Shown here: positions 36,302-44,963 of the stretch, piece by piece
How positions within the stretch are numbered: the stretch's first letter is position 1
How the letters are laid out: each line of letters opens with the position of its first letter
Assembly (NCBI RefSeq): GCF_014650895.1
Contig: NZ_BMVV01000004.1
Location: forward strand, 248,001 to 312,000
Reading direction: 5' to 3'
Origin: Streptomyces omiyaensis
Lineage (GTDB): Bacteria; Actinomycetota; Actinomycetes; Streptomycetales; Streptomycetaceae
Length of the DNA: 64,000 nt
Notes under the pieces: generated by a model
What the model was told of the DNA's origin: nothing
Databases searched by the model: none
Seen by the model: only the letters and a program-made list of their open reading frames with translations
Made by a program: the position numbers and the translations under genes

Positions 36302-37184
36302 GGGCGAGCTCCTTCGTGCCGAAGAGGCCGGCCGGGCGGATCAGCAGCACCACGACCATCACCAGGTACGGGGCGAGGTCGCCGATCCCGCGCCCGAGGA
36401 AGGCCAGGTCCGACTGGTAGCCGGTGGCGAGGGACTCGACGACGCCGACGATCAGTCCGCCGGCGAGCGCGCCGGTGGTGGAGTCGAGGCCGCCGAGGAT
36501 CGCGGCGGGGAAGGCCTTGAGGGCGGCGAGCGAGGTGCCCCGCTCCAGGCCGGGGGTGGGGAAGACGGTGAGGAAGAGCGCGGCGACGGCGGCCAGTGCC
36601 CCGGCGACCGCCCAGGCGCCCAGCGAGACCCGGCCGAGCCGGACGCCCATGAGGGCGGCGGTCTCCTGGCTCTCGGCGGCGGCGCGCATGGCCACGCCCC
36701 AGGAGGTGTGCCGGAAGGCGAGGAGGAAGGCGGTGATGAGGAGGCCGGCGGCGAGCAGCGCGGCGATCCGGGTCTCGGCGATCGTCACCGGGCCGAGGGT
36801 GACGACCGCGTCGCCCCACGGGTCGCCGAGGGCGAGGATGTCGGTGCCGATGCGGCGGGTGAGTTCGGTGGCGAGCAGGATGTCGACGCCGATGGTCACG
36901 ATGGCCAGGACGCTGTGGTCGGCGCCCCGGTGGCGGCGCATCACGAGGAACTCGACGGCGGCGCCGACGACGGCCGCGCCGGCGACCCCGGCGGCCAGCG
37001 CGGGCCAGAAGCCGAGCGGTTCGTGGAGGACGGCGACGAAGTAGCCGCCGGCCAGGAGCAGCGAGGCGTGGGCGAAGTTGACGACCTCCGTGGCGCGGAA
37101 GATGACGACGAAGCCGAGGGCGATGAGGGCGTAGACGGAGCCCAGGGAGAGCCCGTTGATGAGGAACTCCGCGAAGGTGCTCAC
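36294..37184 (-). CDS. livH: Liv-type ABC transporter permease LivH
   Basis: The protein (296 aa) begins with FLINGLSLGSVYALIALGFV, the first LivH membrane helix, followed by TEVVNFAHASLLLAGGYF. It contains LKAFPAAILGGLDSTTGALAGG as the ATPase-contact loop near residues 220-242. About eight hydrophobic segments are visible. It pairs with LivM. It overlaps livG by 4 bases. Confidence 0.92.
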   Translation of the reverse strand: MSTFAEFLINGLSLGSVYALIALGFVVIFRATEVVNFAHASLLLAGGYFVAVLHEPLGFWPALAAGVAGAAVVGAAVEFLVMRRHRGADHSVLAIVTIGVDILLATELTRRIGTDILALGDPWGDAVVTLGPVTIAETRIAALLAAGLLITAFLLAFRHTSWGVAMRAAAESQETAALMGVRLGRVSLGAWAVAGALAAVAALFLTVFPTPGLERGTSLAALKAFPAAILGGLDSTTGALAGGLIVGVVESLATGYQSDLAFLGRGIGDLAPYLVMVVVLLIRPAGLFGTKELARV

Positions 37185-38104
37185 GCGGCGGTCTCCTCTC
37201 CGAGGTAGGCGCGGACGACCGCCGGGTCGTTCTGCACGTCGGCGGGGCGGCCGTCGGCGATGCGGCGGCCGAATTCGAGGACGGTGACGGAGTCGGCGAG
37301 CCGCATGACCAGGCCCATGTCGTGCTCGACGAGGAGCACGGAGATGCCGAGTCCGTCGCGGACGCCCGCGATGACGGCGGCGGTGCGGCGCCGTTCGTCG
37401 GCGGTCATGCCGGCGACCGGTTCGTCGAGGAGGAGCAGGGTGGGCTCCATGCAGAGGGCGCGGGCGAGTTCGGCGAGCTTCTGCTGTCCGTACGGGAGCG
37501 AGCCCGCGGGCTTCGCGAGCTGGTCGCCGAGGCCGACGAAGTCCGCGATCTCGCGGACGCGGGCCCGGTGCCGGGCCTCCTCGCGGGCGGCGGACGGCAG
37601 CCGGAGCCCGGCGGCGAGGAAGCCGGTGCGGGTGAGCCGGTGGCGGCCGAGCATGAGGCTGTCCTCGACGGTGGCGCGGGGCGGCAGGGCGAGGTTCTGG
37701 AAGATCCGGCCGACGCCGAGGTCGGCGATCCGGTGCGGCGGCAGCGCGGTCAGCTCGTGCGGGCCGAGCCGCACGGAGCCGGAGGTGGCCCGGTAGACCC
37801 CGGAGAGCACGTTGAAGCAGGTGGACTTCCCGGCGCCGTTGGGCCCGATGAGGGCGTGCACGGTCCCGGGCCGGACGGTGAAGTCGACGGCGTCGAGGGC
37901 GGTGAGTCCGGCGAAGCGGACGGTGAGCCCGGTGACGGTGAGGGCGGGCACGTCGGGGCGGACGCCCGGCGCGGCGGGCGCGGCGGCCGTCCGGTCCTCG
38001 CCGGGCGCGGCGGCCGGGTCCGGGCCGGCCGGGGCGCGCGGGGCGGGGACGGCCGGGCGGTCCGGTCCGTCCGGGGTGCCGGCCGGCGGTGGGGCGGTGC
38101 TCAT
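37181..38104 (-). CDS. livG: Liv-type ABC transporter ATPase LivG
   Basis: The 307-residue ATPase starts with an unusually long Pro/Ala-rich tail (about 55 residues). The nucleotide-binding domain follows, with Walker A GPNGAGKST near residue 92, the signature region given as SLPYGQQKLAELARAL, Walker B LLLLDEP and the switch His in LLVEHDMGLV. The signature is LPYGQQ instead of LSGGQ, as in many LivG proteins. It energises transport with LivF. The N-terminal extension may be overannotation, but no later start has a better ribosome site. Confidence 0.9.
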   Translation of the reverse strand: MSTAPPPAGTPDGPDRPAVPAPRAPAGPDPAAAPGEDRTAAAPAAPGVRPDVPALTVTGLTVRFAGLTALDAVDFTVRPGTVHALIGPNGAGKSTCFNVLSGVYRATSGSVRLGPHELTALPPHRIADLGVGRIFQNLALPPRATVEDSLMLGRHRLTRTGFLAAGLRLPSAAREEARHRARVREIADFVGLGDQLAKPAGSLPYGQQKLAELARALCMEPTLLLLDEPVAGMTADERRRTAAVIAGVRDGLGISVLLVEHDMGLVMRLADSVTVLEFGRRIADGRPADVQNDPAVVRAYLGEETAA

Positions 38105-38958
38105 CGGGTCTCCTTGCGGCGCGGGGCGCGGGCGGGGACCCGGGCCTCTGCGTCCCAGCGGGACAGGACGGGGTGGGCGGCCCGGGCGCGTTCGGCGTCC
38201 TCGGCCGCCGCGGCGTCGACGACGCCGAGATACCGGCGGCGGACCTCGTCGGAGGCGGCGAGTTCGGCCGCCGGGCCGGAGAGGGTGACCTCGCCGACCT
38301 CCAGGACGTACGCGTGGGAGGCGAGCCGCAGGGCGAGCGCCGCGTTCTGCTCGACGAGCAGCACCGCCGTGCCCTGGGCGTTGATCTCCCGGACGGCGTC
38401 CGCGATCCGGGCCGCCATCAGCGGGGCGAGCCCGAGCGAGGGCTCGTCGAGGAGGAGCAGCTCCGGGGCGGCCATCAGCGCCCGGCCGACGGCGAGCATC
38501 TGCTGCTCGCCGCCGGAGAGCAGCCCCGCGGGCTGCCGGGACCGTTCCGCGAGGACGGGGAACAGCTCGTGGACGCGGCGCAGGGCGGCGGCCTTCGCGG
38601 CGCGGTCGCCGCGCCGGGCGAGGCCGCCGGCCCGCAGGTTGTCCTCGACCGTCATCCGGGCGAAGACCTGCCGCCCCTCGGGGACCTGGCAGACGCCGGC
38701 GGCCACCACCCGGTCGGGCGGCAGCCCGTCGAGCGGCCGGCCGGCCGCGGTGACCGTGCCGGAGACCACGGCCCCGCCGTGGAACCTCAGGGTGCGCGAG
38801 ACCGCCCTCAGCAGTGTGGACTTGCCGGCGCCGTTGCCGCCCAGGACGGTGACGACGGCGCCCGCGGGCACGGTCAGCGACACGCGTCGCAGCGCGTGCA
38901 CCGGTCCGTATCCCGCCGTCAGATCCGTCACCGTCAGGGCGGGTGCGGTACCTCCCAT
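38101..38958 (-). CDS. livF: Liv-type ABC transporter ATPase LivF
   Basis: The protein (285 aa) has Walker A GGNGAGKST, the signature LSGGEQQML, Walker B LLLLDEPSLGLAP and VLLVEQNAALAL with the switch region, all typical of LivF. A charged tail of about 50 residues follows the ATPase domain. It is the first gene of the liv operon. A 13-base tandem repeat lies 23 bases upstream of its start, between it and the divergent PucR gene. Confidence 0.92.
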   Translation of the reverse strand: MGGTAPALTVTDLTAGYGPVHALRRVSLTVPAGAVVTVLGGNGAGKSTLLRAVSRTLRFHGGAVVSGTVTAAGRPLDGLPPDRVVAAGVCQVPEGRQVFARMTVEDNLRAGGLARRGDRAAKAAALRRVHELFPVLAERSRQPAGLLSGGEQQMLAVGRALMAAPELLLLDEPSLGLAPLMAARIADAVREINAQGTAVLLVEQNAALALRLASHAYVLEVGEVTLSGPAAELAASDEVRRRYLGVVDAAAAEDAERARAAHPVLSRWDAEARVPARAPRRKETR

Positions 38959-38980
38959 GACTCCCCTTCCGGGCCGCCTT

Positions 38981-39006
38981 GTTACTCGGCCGTGTTACTC
39001 GGCCGT
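38981..39006. repeat. 13-base tandem repeat in livF-pucR promoter region
   Basis: GTTACTCGGCCGT occurs twice without a gap (38981-38993 and 38994-39006). Its position between divergent livF and the PucR gene, with spacing of just over one helical turn, suggests two same-face binding sites for a regulator, possibly the PucR protein itself. Confidence 0.7.
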
Positions 39007-39164
39007 TCGGTGGCGCTCACCCCAGCACCGCGCCGGACCGCCCGTCCACGTCCGGCGGCACAAACGCTGCCGGTGACCAGCGGGGCCACCGGAGGGCTGT
39101 GCATGCGCACAACGCTGCGCGTCAGGGCGTTGCCGTGGAGCGCGGGGCGGTGGATGCTCCCGGC

Positions 39165-40364
39165 ATGGGACGGCGCAGACGGCGGACCGGTGACGACTGG
39201 AAGGTGCTCGCGCGGGCGTGCACGGCGCTTCTGGAGCGGGTGCCGGAGCTGGTGGACGAGCATCTGACGGAGCTGCACGCGTACGAGCCCGCCTACGGGC
39301 GGATCGTGCCGTACGACCAGCACTGGCAGGAGGCGCAGGAGGCGATGCGGATCGGGATCGAGATGATCTCGGCGCCGCGGCACTCGCCCCGGCGGGACCT
39401 GGAGCACGCGGAGCTGCTGGGCCGGCGGCGGGCGGAGCAGGGCATGCCGCTGGAGCTGGTGGTGCACGCGTACCGGCACGCCGGGCACCTGGTGTGGGAG
39501 GCGCTGATCGAGGGCGCGGGCCCCGACGCGGCGCAGCTCGCGGCGCTGATGCAGTCGGCGACGACGGTCTGGTCGGCGGTGGACGCGCAGGCGGACCGCG
39601 CCTCGGAGGCGTACCGGGCGACCGAGGCGGAGCTGCGGCGGCGTACGGACGAGCAGCTCCAGGCGCTCCTGGACGCGCTCCTCGAAGGGCAGCGGTCGCC
39701 GGAGATGGTGGCGGGGGCGGCGGCGGGGCTGGACCTGCCGGAGCAGGGGCGGTACGCGGTGGTGGTGCTGCGTCCGGACCGGCGCGAGGAGCGGGAGCCG
39801 TTCCACCGCCGGGTGCGGGGGGAGGGGCTGCGGTTCCTGTGGCGGATGCGCGCGGACTGCGAGATCGGGGTGGTGGCGTTCGCGGAGGGGACGGGGCTCG
39901 ACGCGCTGGCGGAGCTGCTCGACGCGCGGTGCCCGGGGCCGGGCGGCATCAGTCCGGTCGTCACGGGGCTCACCGAACTGGGCCGGGCGCGCCGGCTCGC
40001 CGAACTCGCCCTGCGCACCTGCCCGCCGGGCAGCCGTCAGGTGGTCCGGCTGGACCGCCGGATGGCGGGGGCGCTGGTCGTGGGCCGACCGGACCTGGCG
40101 GAGCTCCTCGTCACGGACGTCCTGGGCGGACTGCTCGAACTGGACCCGGCGGACCGGGCGGTGCTCCTGGAGACGCTGGACGCGTGGCTGGAGTGCGAGG
40201 GTTCGGCGGGCCGGGCCGCGGGCCGTCTGTACTGCCACCGCAACACGGTCTTCAACCGCCTACGCCGGCTGGAGCAGTTGACCTCCCGTTCGCTGTCCCG
40301 GCCGAGGGACCTCACGGAGATGACGCTGGCGCTGGACGCCTTCCGGCTGACGTCGCCGGGGTGA
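39165..40364 (+). CDS. PucR family transcriptional regulator
   Basis: The protein (399 aa from ATG 39165) has an N-terminal helical sensor region with LVVHAYRHAGHLVWEALIEG, a central GGDEF-like domain without catalytic residues, and the C-terminal PucR helix-turn-helix (LLETLDAWLECEGSAGRAAG then CHRNTVFNRLRRLEQLT) near residues 325-375. PucR proteins activate nitrogen or purine catabolism and transport genes. Its divergence from the liv operon suggests control of that operon. In-frame codons continue upstream to 38979 but read into the promoter repeats. Confidence 0.85.
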   Translation: MGRRRRRTGDDWKVLARACTALLERVPELVDEHLTELHAYEPAYGRIVPYDQHWQEAQEAMRIGIEMISAPRHSPRRDLEHAELLGRRRAEQGMPLELVVHAYRHAGHLVWEALIEGAGPDAAQLAALMQSATTVWSAVDAQADRASEAYRATEAELRRRTDEQLQALLDALLEGQRSPEMVAGAAAGLDLPEQGRYAVVVLRPDRREEREPFHRRVRGEGLRFLWRMRADCEIGVVAFAEGTGLDALAELLDARCPGPGGISPVVTGLTELGRARRLAELALRTCPPGSRQVVRLDRRMAGALVVGRPDLAELLVTDVLGGLLELDPADRAVLLETLDAWLECEGSAGRAAGRLYCHRNTVFNRLRRLEQLTSRSLSRPRDLTEMTLALDAFRLTSPG

Positions 40365-40392
40365 GGGGCGGGCGACCTGGCAGGATGCCCCC

Positions 40393-40992
40393 GTGACAGC
40401 GATGACGAACACACGCACGACGGCGCGGCCGGTCCTCGGTCGGGTCCTGGTCGCGGCGGGGCTGCTGGCCCCGGTCCTCCAGGTGCTGGGCTCCTGGGCG
40501 GCGGAGTCGACCCGGCTGGTGGTCCTGCTCGGCGCGTTCGGGGCGGCCTGGCCGTACTGGTTCGCCCTGTGCGTGCTGTGCGCTGCGGGCGTCCGGCGGC
40601 TGGACGTGCGGCGGGGGGTGCGGGAGACGGTGACGGTGCTGTGCGCGGCGGGTGCCGTGCTGCTGCTGTTCTTCCGTCTGGTGCTGTTCGACGTCTTCAG
40701 CGGCGGGTGGGAGGAGACGCAGCGGATCGCCGCGCCGGGCGGCGGGGACCGGTCCGTCCGGATCGAGCAGGGCTCGGCGATGATCGACCCGCTCTGGCGG
40801 GTCTCGGTCGTCGACGGCTCGGGGCTCACCGCCCGGAGTCACCTCGTGGCGTCGTACGACGGGAACACGGGCTTCCACGCGGTCGCCTGGGACGGTCCGG
40901 ACCGGCTCCTGGTCACCGACGACGGCGGTACGACGACGATCACCCTGGACCCCGCCGACGGCGAACCGCACCGGACCATCGGCACGGGGTGA
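40393..40992 (+). CDS. small membrane protein, function unknown
   Basis: I do not recognise a family. The 199-residue protein has three hydrophobic segments (about 17-35, 42-62 and 76-95) and a soluble C-terminal half with WEETQRIAAPGG and GFHAVAWDGPDRLLVTDDGG that looks like beta strands. The GTG at 40393 follows the PucR stop by 28 bases, so the two could be cotranscribed. Confidence 0.65.
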   Translation: MTAMTNTRTTARPVLGRVLVAAGLLAPVLQVLGSWAAESTRLVVLLGAFGAAWPYWFALCVLCAAGVRRLDVRRGVRETVTVLCAAGAVLLLFFRLVLFDVFSGGWEETQRIAAPGGGDRSVRIEQGSAMIDPLWRVSVVDGSGLTARSHLVASYDGNTGFHAVAWDGPDRLLVTDDGGTTTITLDPADGEPHRTIGTG

Positions 40993-41098
40993 CGGCGGCG
41001 CCCGGCCCCGGCGGGCGGGACCGGCGGACTGGGCCGACGGCACGGAGCGACGGGGCCCGGGCGCGGGGCGCGCGCCGCGCGGAGCGACGGGTGACGGT

Positions 41099-41124
41099 GG
41101 CCGGGCGCCGTGCGGCGCCCGGCC
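41099..41124. terminator. hairpin between convergent genes
   Basis: A perfect 11-bp GC stem (41099-41109 with 41114-41124) with loop GTGC is followed by a second short stem up to the glycerate kinase stop. Confidence 0.7.
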
Positions 41125-41139
41125 CCGTACGGCCGGGGT

Positions 41140-42291
41140 CTAGGCCAGGAAGTCCCGGGCGATGCCCTCGGCGACCTCCTCCAGGAGGGGGCCCGCGTTC
41201 GGGATGGACTTCGCCGGGTCGGGCTCCAGGGCGGAGAGCGGGTAGGCGCGGCGGATGCCGGCGGCGCCGAGGGCCTCCGGCGGCAGGGCGAGGCGTCCGC
41301 AGACCGCGACGACCTCCTTGCCCGCGGCGCGGGCCGCCGCGGCGACGCCCGCGGGGGCCTTGCCGTGGAGGGTCTGCTCGTCGAGCGAGCCCTCGCCGGT
41401 GATGACGAGGGTGGCGCGCTCCAGGGCGGGGGCGAAGCCGAGGACCTCCAGCATCAGCTCGATGCCGGGGCGGAAGCCCGCGCCGAGCAGGAGGGCGCCG
41501 TAGCCGATGCCGCCGGCGCCGCCGGCGCCCGGGGAGGCGGCGAGCTCGGTGGCCTTCGGGCCGATCGCCTTCTCCAGGACCCGCGCGTAGTGGTCGAGGG
41601 CGGCGTCGAGGGTCTCCACGTCCTCGGGCGTGGCGCCCTTCTGCGGACCGTAGACGGCGGGCGCGCCCTTGGGCCCGGTCAGCGGGTTGTCGACGTCGCT
41701 GGCGAGGATGAAATCGACCCCGTCGAAGCGGGCGTCGAGGTCGGAGAGGTCGGCGGAGGCCAGCGCCGCGAGGGCCGCGCCGCCGGGGCCGACGGGCTCG
41801 CCGGCCGCGTCGAGGAAGCGCGCGCCGAGCGCGGCGAGCATGCCCGCGCCGCCGTCGGTGGTGGCGCTGCCGCCGACCCCGAAGACGATCGTGGTGGCCC
41901 CGGCGTCGAGCGCGGCCCGCAGCAGTTCGCCGGAGCCGTACGTCGTGGCGGTCAGCGGGGCGAACGTGCCGGCGGGGAGGAGCTGGAGGCCGGACGCCTC
42001 CGCCATCTCCACGACCGCCGTGGTGCCGCGCAGCGCGAACGCGGCGGTGACCGGTGTGCCGACGGGGCCGGTGACCCGGACCTCGCGCCGCTCGAACCCG
42101 GCCGCGACGGCCGCCGCGACCGTGCCGTCGCCGCCGTCGGCGACGGGCAGGGCCTCGACCGAGAGGCCGGGGACGACCTTCCGGAGTCCCGCCGTGACCC
42201 GCTCCGCGACCTGTACGGCCGTGAGCGAGCCCTTGAACTTGTCGGCCGCCACGAGCACGTGAGCGACCTGAGTTGCTGCTCCGTCCGTCAC
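41140..42291 (-). CDS. glxK: glycerate kinase
   Basis: The protein (383 aa) matches the GarK/GlxK glycerate kinase family. VLVAADKFKGSLTAVQVAE is near the N-terminus, PVADGGDGTVAAA near residue 48, IVFGVGGSATTDGGAGML near 133, SDVDNPLTGPKGA near 195, VITGEGSLDEQTLHGKAP near 296 and VVAVCGRL near 333. It phosphorylates D-glycerate using ATP in glyoxylate and glycerate use. No obvious operon partner is present, as it converges on the membrane protein gene and diverges from the BCCT transporter. Confidence 0.93.
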   Translation of the reverse strand: MTDGAATQVAHVLVAADKFKGSLTAVQVAERVTAGLRKVVPGLSVEALPVADGGDGTVAAAVAAGFERREVRVTGPVGTPVTAAFALRGTTAVVEMAEASGLQLLPAGTFAPLTATTYGSGELLRAALDAGATTIVFGVGGSATTDGGAGMLAALGARFLDAAGEPVGPGGAALAALASADLSDLDARFDGVDFILASDVDNPLTGPKGAPAVYGPQKGATPEDVETLDAALDHYARVLEKAIGPKATELAASPGAGGAGGIGYGALLLGAGFRPGIELMLEVLGFAPALERATLVITGEGSLDEQTLHGKAPAGVAAAARAAGKEVVAVCGRLALPPEALGAAGIRRAYPLSALEPDPAKSIPNAGPLLEEVAEGIARDFLA

Positions 42292-42403
42292 CTTGCATCC
42301 CTTGCTTTCGAACAGGCAGTCGCGCCAGGGCCGACCCTATCCGTACCGCCAGACGGCGTGCCACCCCCGGATAACACCAAATGTCGGACCATAGTGGGCT
42401 CAC

Positions 42404-44134
42404 ATGAGCACGGATATGAACGAGCGGCCGTCTCCGGATCACGTACCGGAACGCCACGCGCCCGATGCGAAGGTCATCGGGATCGGCGTGGCCGCGGTCG
42501 TCGGGGCCGTCGGCTGGGCGGCGCTCGGCAAGGACTCCTTCGACAGCGCCTCCTCCTCGGCCCTCACCTGGGTCCTGAACAACTTCGCGTGGCTCTTCGT
42601 GGTGGCCGCGGACACCTTCCTGGTGCTGTGCGTGGTCCTCGCGCTGAGCCGGTTCGGCCGGATCCGGCTGGGGGCGGACGACGCGGAGCCGGAGTTCACC
42701 AACCTGGCGTGGATCGCGATGATGTTCAGCGCCGGCATGGGCATCGGCCTGATGTTCTACGGCGTCGGGGAGCCGCTCCAGCACTTCCTGGACCCGCCGC
42801 CGGGCGGCGGCCCCCCGGGCACCGGTGCGGCCGCCCGGACGGCGATGGAGTACTCCTTCTTCCACTGGACGCTGACCCCGTGGGCGATCTACGGCATCGC
42901 CGGGCTCGCGCTGGCGTACGCGGGCTTCCGCAAGGGCCGCGGCAACCGGCTGAGCAGCGCTTTCGTGCCGGTCCTCGGCGCCCGGCGGGCCGCGTCCTGG
43001 CAGGGTAGGGCGATCGACCTCCTCGCGGTCTTCGCGACCGTCTTCGGCACGGCGACGAGCCTGGGCCTGGGCGCGCTCCAGGTGGCCGAGGGACTGGACA
43101 TCACGATGGGCGTCGAGAACTCGACGGCCACGCAGCTGATCATCATCGCCTCGCTGTCGGGGGCGTTCGTCCTGTCGGCCTTCTCGGGCCTGCACAAGGG
43201 CGTGAAGTGGCTGTCGACGCTGAACATCGTCCTCGCCGCCTGCCTGGCGCTCTTCGTCTTCCTGCTCGGCCCGACCGTCTACGTCCTGGACACGATCCCG
43301 GCCTCGGTCGGCGGCTACCTGCACCAGCTGCTGCCGATGGCGAGCCGCACCGGCGCCTTCACCGACCGCGACTGGCTGGGCGCCTGGACGATCTTCTACT
43401 GGGCGTGGTGGCTGTCCTGGGCGCCCTTCGTGGGCACCTTCATCGCCCGGATCTCGCGGGGCCGGACCATCCGCGAGTTCCTGGTCGGCGTGCTGCTCGT
43501 GCCGTCCGGGGCGACGGTGGTCTGGTTCTGCGTGATGGGCGGCACGGCGATCCGGCTGGAGTCCACCGGCGAGGCCGACCTGGCGACGGCGGTGGAGGAC
43601 GGGGCGGAGGCCTCGCTCTTCGCGATGCTGGAGGCGCTGCCGCTGGGCACGGTCACCTCGGTCCTGGCGATGCTGCTGGTGATGACGTACTTCGTGACCA
43701 GCGCCGACTCGGCCTCCCTCGTCATGGGGTCGCTGACCAGCCGCGGCTCGCTGCACCCTCCGACGTGGCTGGTGGTGACCTGGGGCGTGCTGATGGCGGC
43801 CGTCGCGGCGGTGCTGCTCGTGGCGGGCGGCCTCGACTCGCTCCAGACGGCGACGATCCTGGTGGCGCTGCCGTTCGTGGTGGTCATGCTGGTGCTGTGC
43901 TGGGCCCTGGTGAAGGAGCTGCGGGAGGACCCGGGCGCGGGCCCGTCCCGGCACCACGCGCTGCACGGGCTGCGGGACGCGGTGCGGACCCTGGTCGGCG
44001 AGGCGATGACCGAGCAGGGCGGCGGCACCCGGCACCCCCGGCTCCACCGGGCGGCCCGCTCCCGCGCCGACGCGGACGGCGAGGAGCCGCCACGGGACGG
44101 CGGGGCGTCGCCACGGGACGGCGGGGCGCCCTGA
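42404..44134 (+). CDS. BCCT family betaine/choline/carnitine transporter
   Basis: The 576-residue membrane protein has twelve predicted helices. Hallmarks are GMGIGLMFYGVGEPLQHF near residue 110 with the Gly-rich Na+ or substrate segment, MEYSFFHWTLTPWAIYGIAG near 148, and the Trp-rich box FYWAWWLSWAPFVGTFIARI near 333. It should import a quaternary ammonium compound for osmoprotection. The C-terminal hydrophilic tail ends in a duplicated 21-base unit (44089-44130) giving two PRDGGA repeats. A -10-like CATAGT lies about 8 bases upstream of the ATG, and the next ATG (42416) is an alternative start. Confidence 0.92.
   Translation: MSTDMNERPSPDHVPERHAPDAKVIGIGVAAVVGAVGWAALGKDSFDSASSSALTWVLNNFAWLFVVAADTFLVLCVVLALSRFGRIRLGADDAEPEFTNLAWIAMMFSAGMGIGLMFYGVGEPLQHFLDPPPGGGPPGTGAAARTAMEYSFFHWTLTPWAIYGIAGLALAYAGFRKGRGNRLSSAFVPVLGARRAASWQGRAIDLLAVFATVFGTATSLGLGALQVAEGLDITMGVENSTATQLIIIASLSGAFVLSAFSGLHKGVKWLSTLNIVLAACLALFVFLLGPTVYVLDTIPASVGGYLHQLLPMASRTGAFTDRDWLGAWTIFYWAWWLSWAPFVGTFIARISRGRTIREFLVGVLLVPSGATVVWFCVMGGTAIRLESTGEADLATAVEDGAEASLFAMLEALPLGTVTSVLAMLLVMTYFVTSADSASLVMGSLTSRGSLHPPTWLVVTWGVLMAAVAAVLLVAGGLDSLQTATILVALPFVVVMLVLCWALVKELREDPGAGPSRHHALHGLRDAVRTLVGEAMTEQGGGTRHPRLHRAARSRADADGEEPPRDGGASPRDGGAP
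44089..44130 (+). repeat. 21-base tandem duplication in BCCT gene tail
   Basis: Two 21-base copies differing at the last two bases encode the repeated PRDGGAS and PRDGGAP at the end of the transporter. Confidence 0.85.
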
Positions 44135-44174
44135 GGCCGGCCCGGCGGACGACCCGCCTGGTTACGCTGACGGT

Positions 44175-44669
44175 GTGACAGTCACCGATTACGCCACGTA
44201 CATCGCCGGACTCCCCCGCGTCCTGGCCGCATCCGCCGCGCTCTTCCGGGACGACCGGGACCGGATCCTCGTCCTGGAGCCGAACTACCGCGAGGGCTGG
44301 GTCCTGCCGGGCGGCACCGTCGAGTCCGACACGGGCGAGACCCCCCGGCAGGCGGCCCGCCGGGAGACCGAGGAGGAGATCGGCCTGGACGTCCCGCTGG
44401 GCCCGCTGCTCGCGGTGGACTGGGCGCAGAGCACCACGCGGCCGCCGATCGTGGCCTACCTCTACGACGGCGGGGTGCTCTCCGCGGAGCAGTTCGCGCG
44501 GATCCGGCTCCAGGAGGCCGAGCTGGTCTCCTGGAAGCTGATCGAGCGGTCCGAGGTGGCCGCCCACCTGCCGGGCAGCCTGGGCTCGCGGGTGCTGGCC
44601 GGGCTGGAGGTGCTGGACGGCGGCCGGGGCCCGGCCGAGCTGGAGAACGGCCGCCCGGCGGCCGGCTGA
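44175..44669 (+). CDS. Nudix hydrolase
   Basis: The protein (164 aa) has a Nudix box, LPGGTVESDTGETPRQAARR followed by ETEEEIGL (about residues 49-76). The REUXEEXGU half is canonical, but the loop between GG and the first Glu is two residues longer than GX5E. Nudix enzymes hydrolyse nucleoside diphosphates linked to another group, and the substrate is not evident. The GTG start has a -10-like TACGCT about 8 bases upstream and probably gives a leaderless message. Confidence 0.85.
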   Translation: MTVTDYATYIAGLPRVLAASAALFRDDRDRILVLEPNYREGWVLPGGTVESDTGETPRQAARRETEEEIGLDVPLGPLLAVDWAQSTTRPPIVAYLYDGGVLSAEQFARIRLQEAELVSWKLIERSEVAAHLPGSLGSRVLAGLEVLDGGRGPAELENGRPAAG

Positions 44670-44695
44670 CCGCGCCGGCGCGCCCTCCCCGCGGG

Positions 44696-44899
44696 TCAGC
44701 CCTGCGGGGGCTCCGGCGGCAGCATCTCGCCGGTGCGGTTCGCCTCGTCGCGCGTGGCGGTCCGGGCCTCCGTGCGGTGGCCGCGCGCGATGTAGTCGCG
44801 GACCACCGCCTCCACGGCGTCCTGCGGGCTGCCGACCCCCGCCAGGACCATGACTTCCACGACGAGTTCGGCGTCGAGCGCGATGTTCACCTTGGCCAT
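44696..44899 (-). CDS. orphan VapB-like antitoxin (DUF2191 type)
   Basis: The 67-residue protein begins MAKVNIALDAELVVEVMVLA, a ribbon-helix-helix-type pattern seen in VapB antitoxins and DUF2191 proteins, and ends in a flexible acidic tail. No PIN-domain toxin gene flanks it, so it may act alone as a small DNA-binding protein or have a toxin elsewhere. Confidence 0.75.
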   Translation of the reverse strand: MAKVNIALDAELVVEVMVLAGVGSPQDAVEAVVRDYIARGHRTEARTATRDEANRTGEMLPPEPPQG

Positions 44900-44963
44900 G
44901 GGCGGAACCTAGCACCGGGAAACCCGGTCGCGGGAGCGGATCGGGGATGCCTACCCTCCCGCC

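Noticed and set aside
40940..44047. Minus-strand open frame of over 1000 codons across glycerate kinase and the BCCT gene
   Set aside because: The sequence is low-complexity Arg/His/Gly and covers two well-supported genes in other frames, so it is a composition artefact.
44696..44899. Complete VapBC toxin-antitoxin module
   Set aside because: Only the antitoxin-like gene is present; flanking genes are a Nudix hydrolase and a sirtuin, not a PIN toxin.
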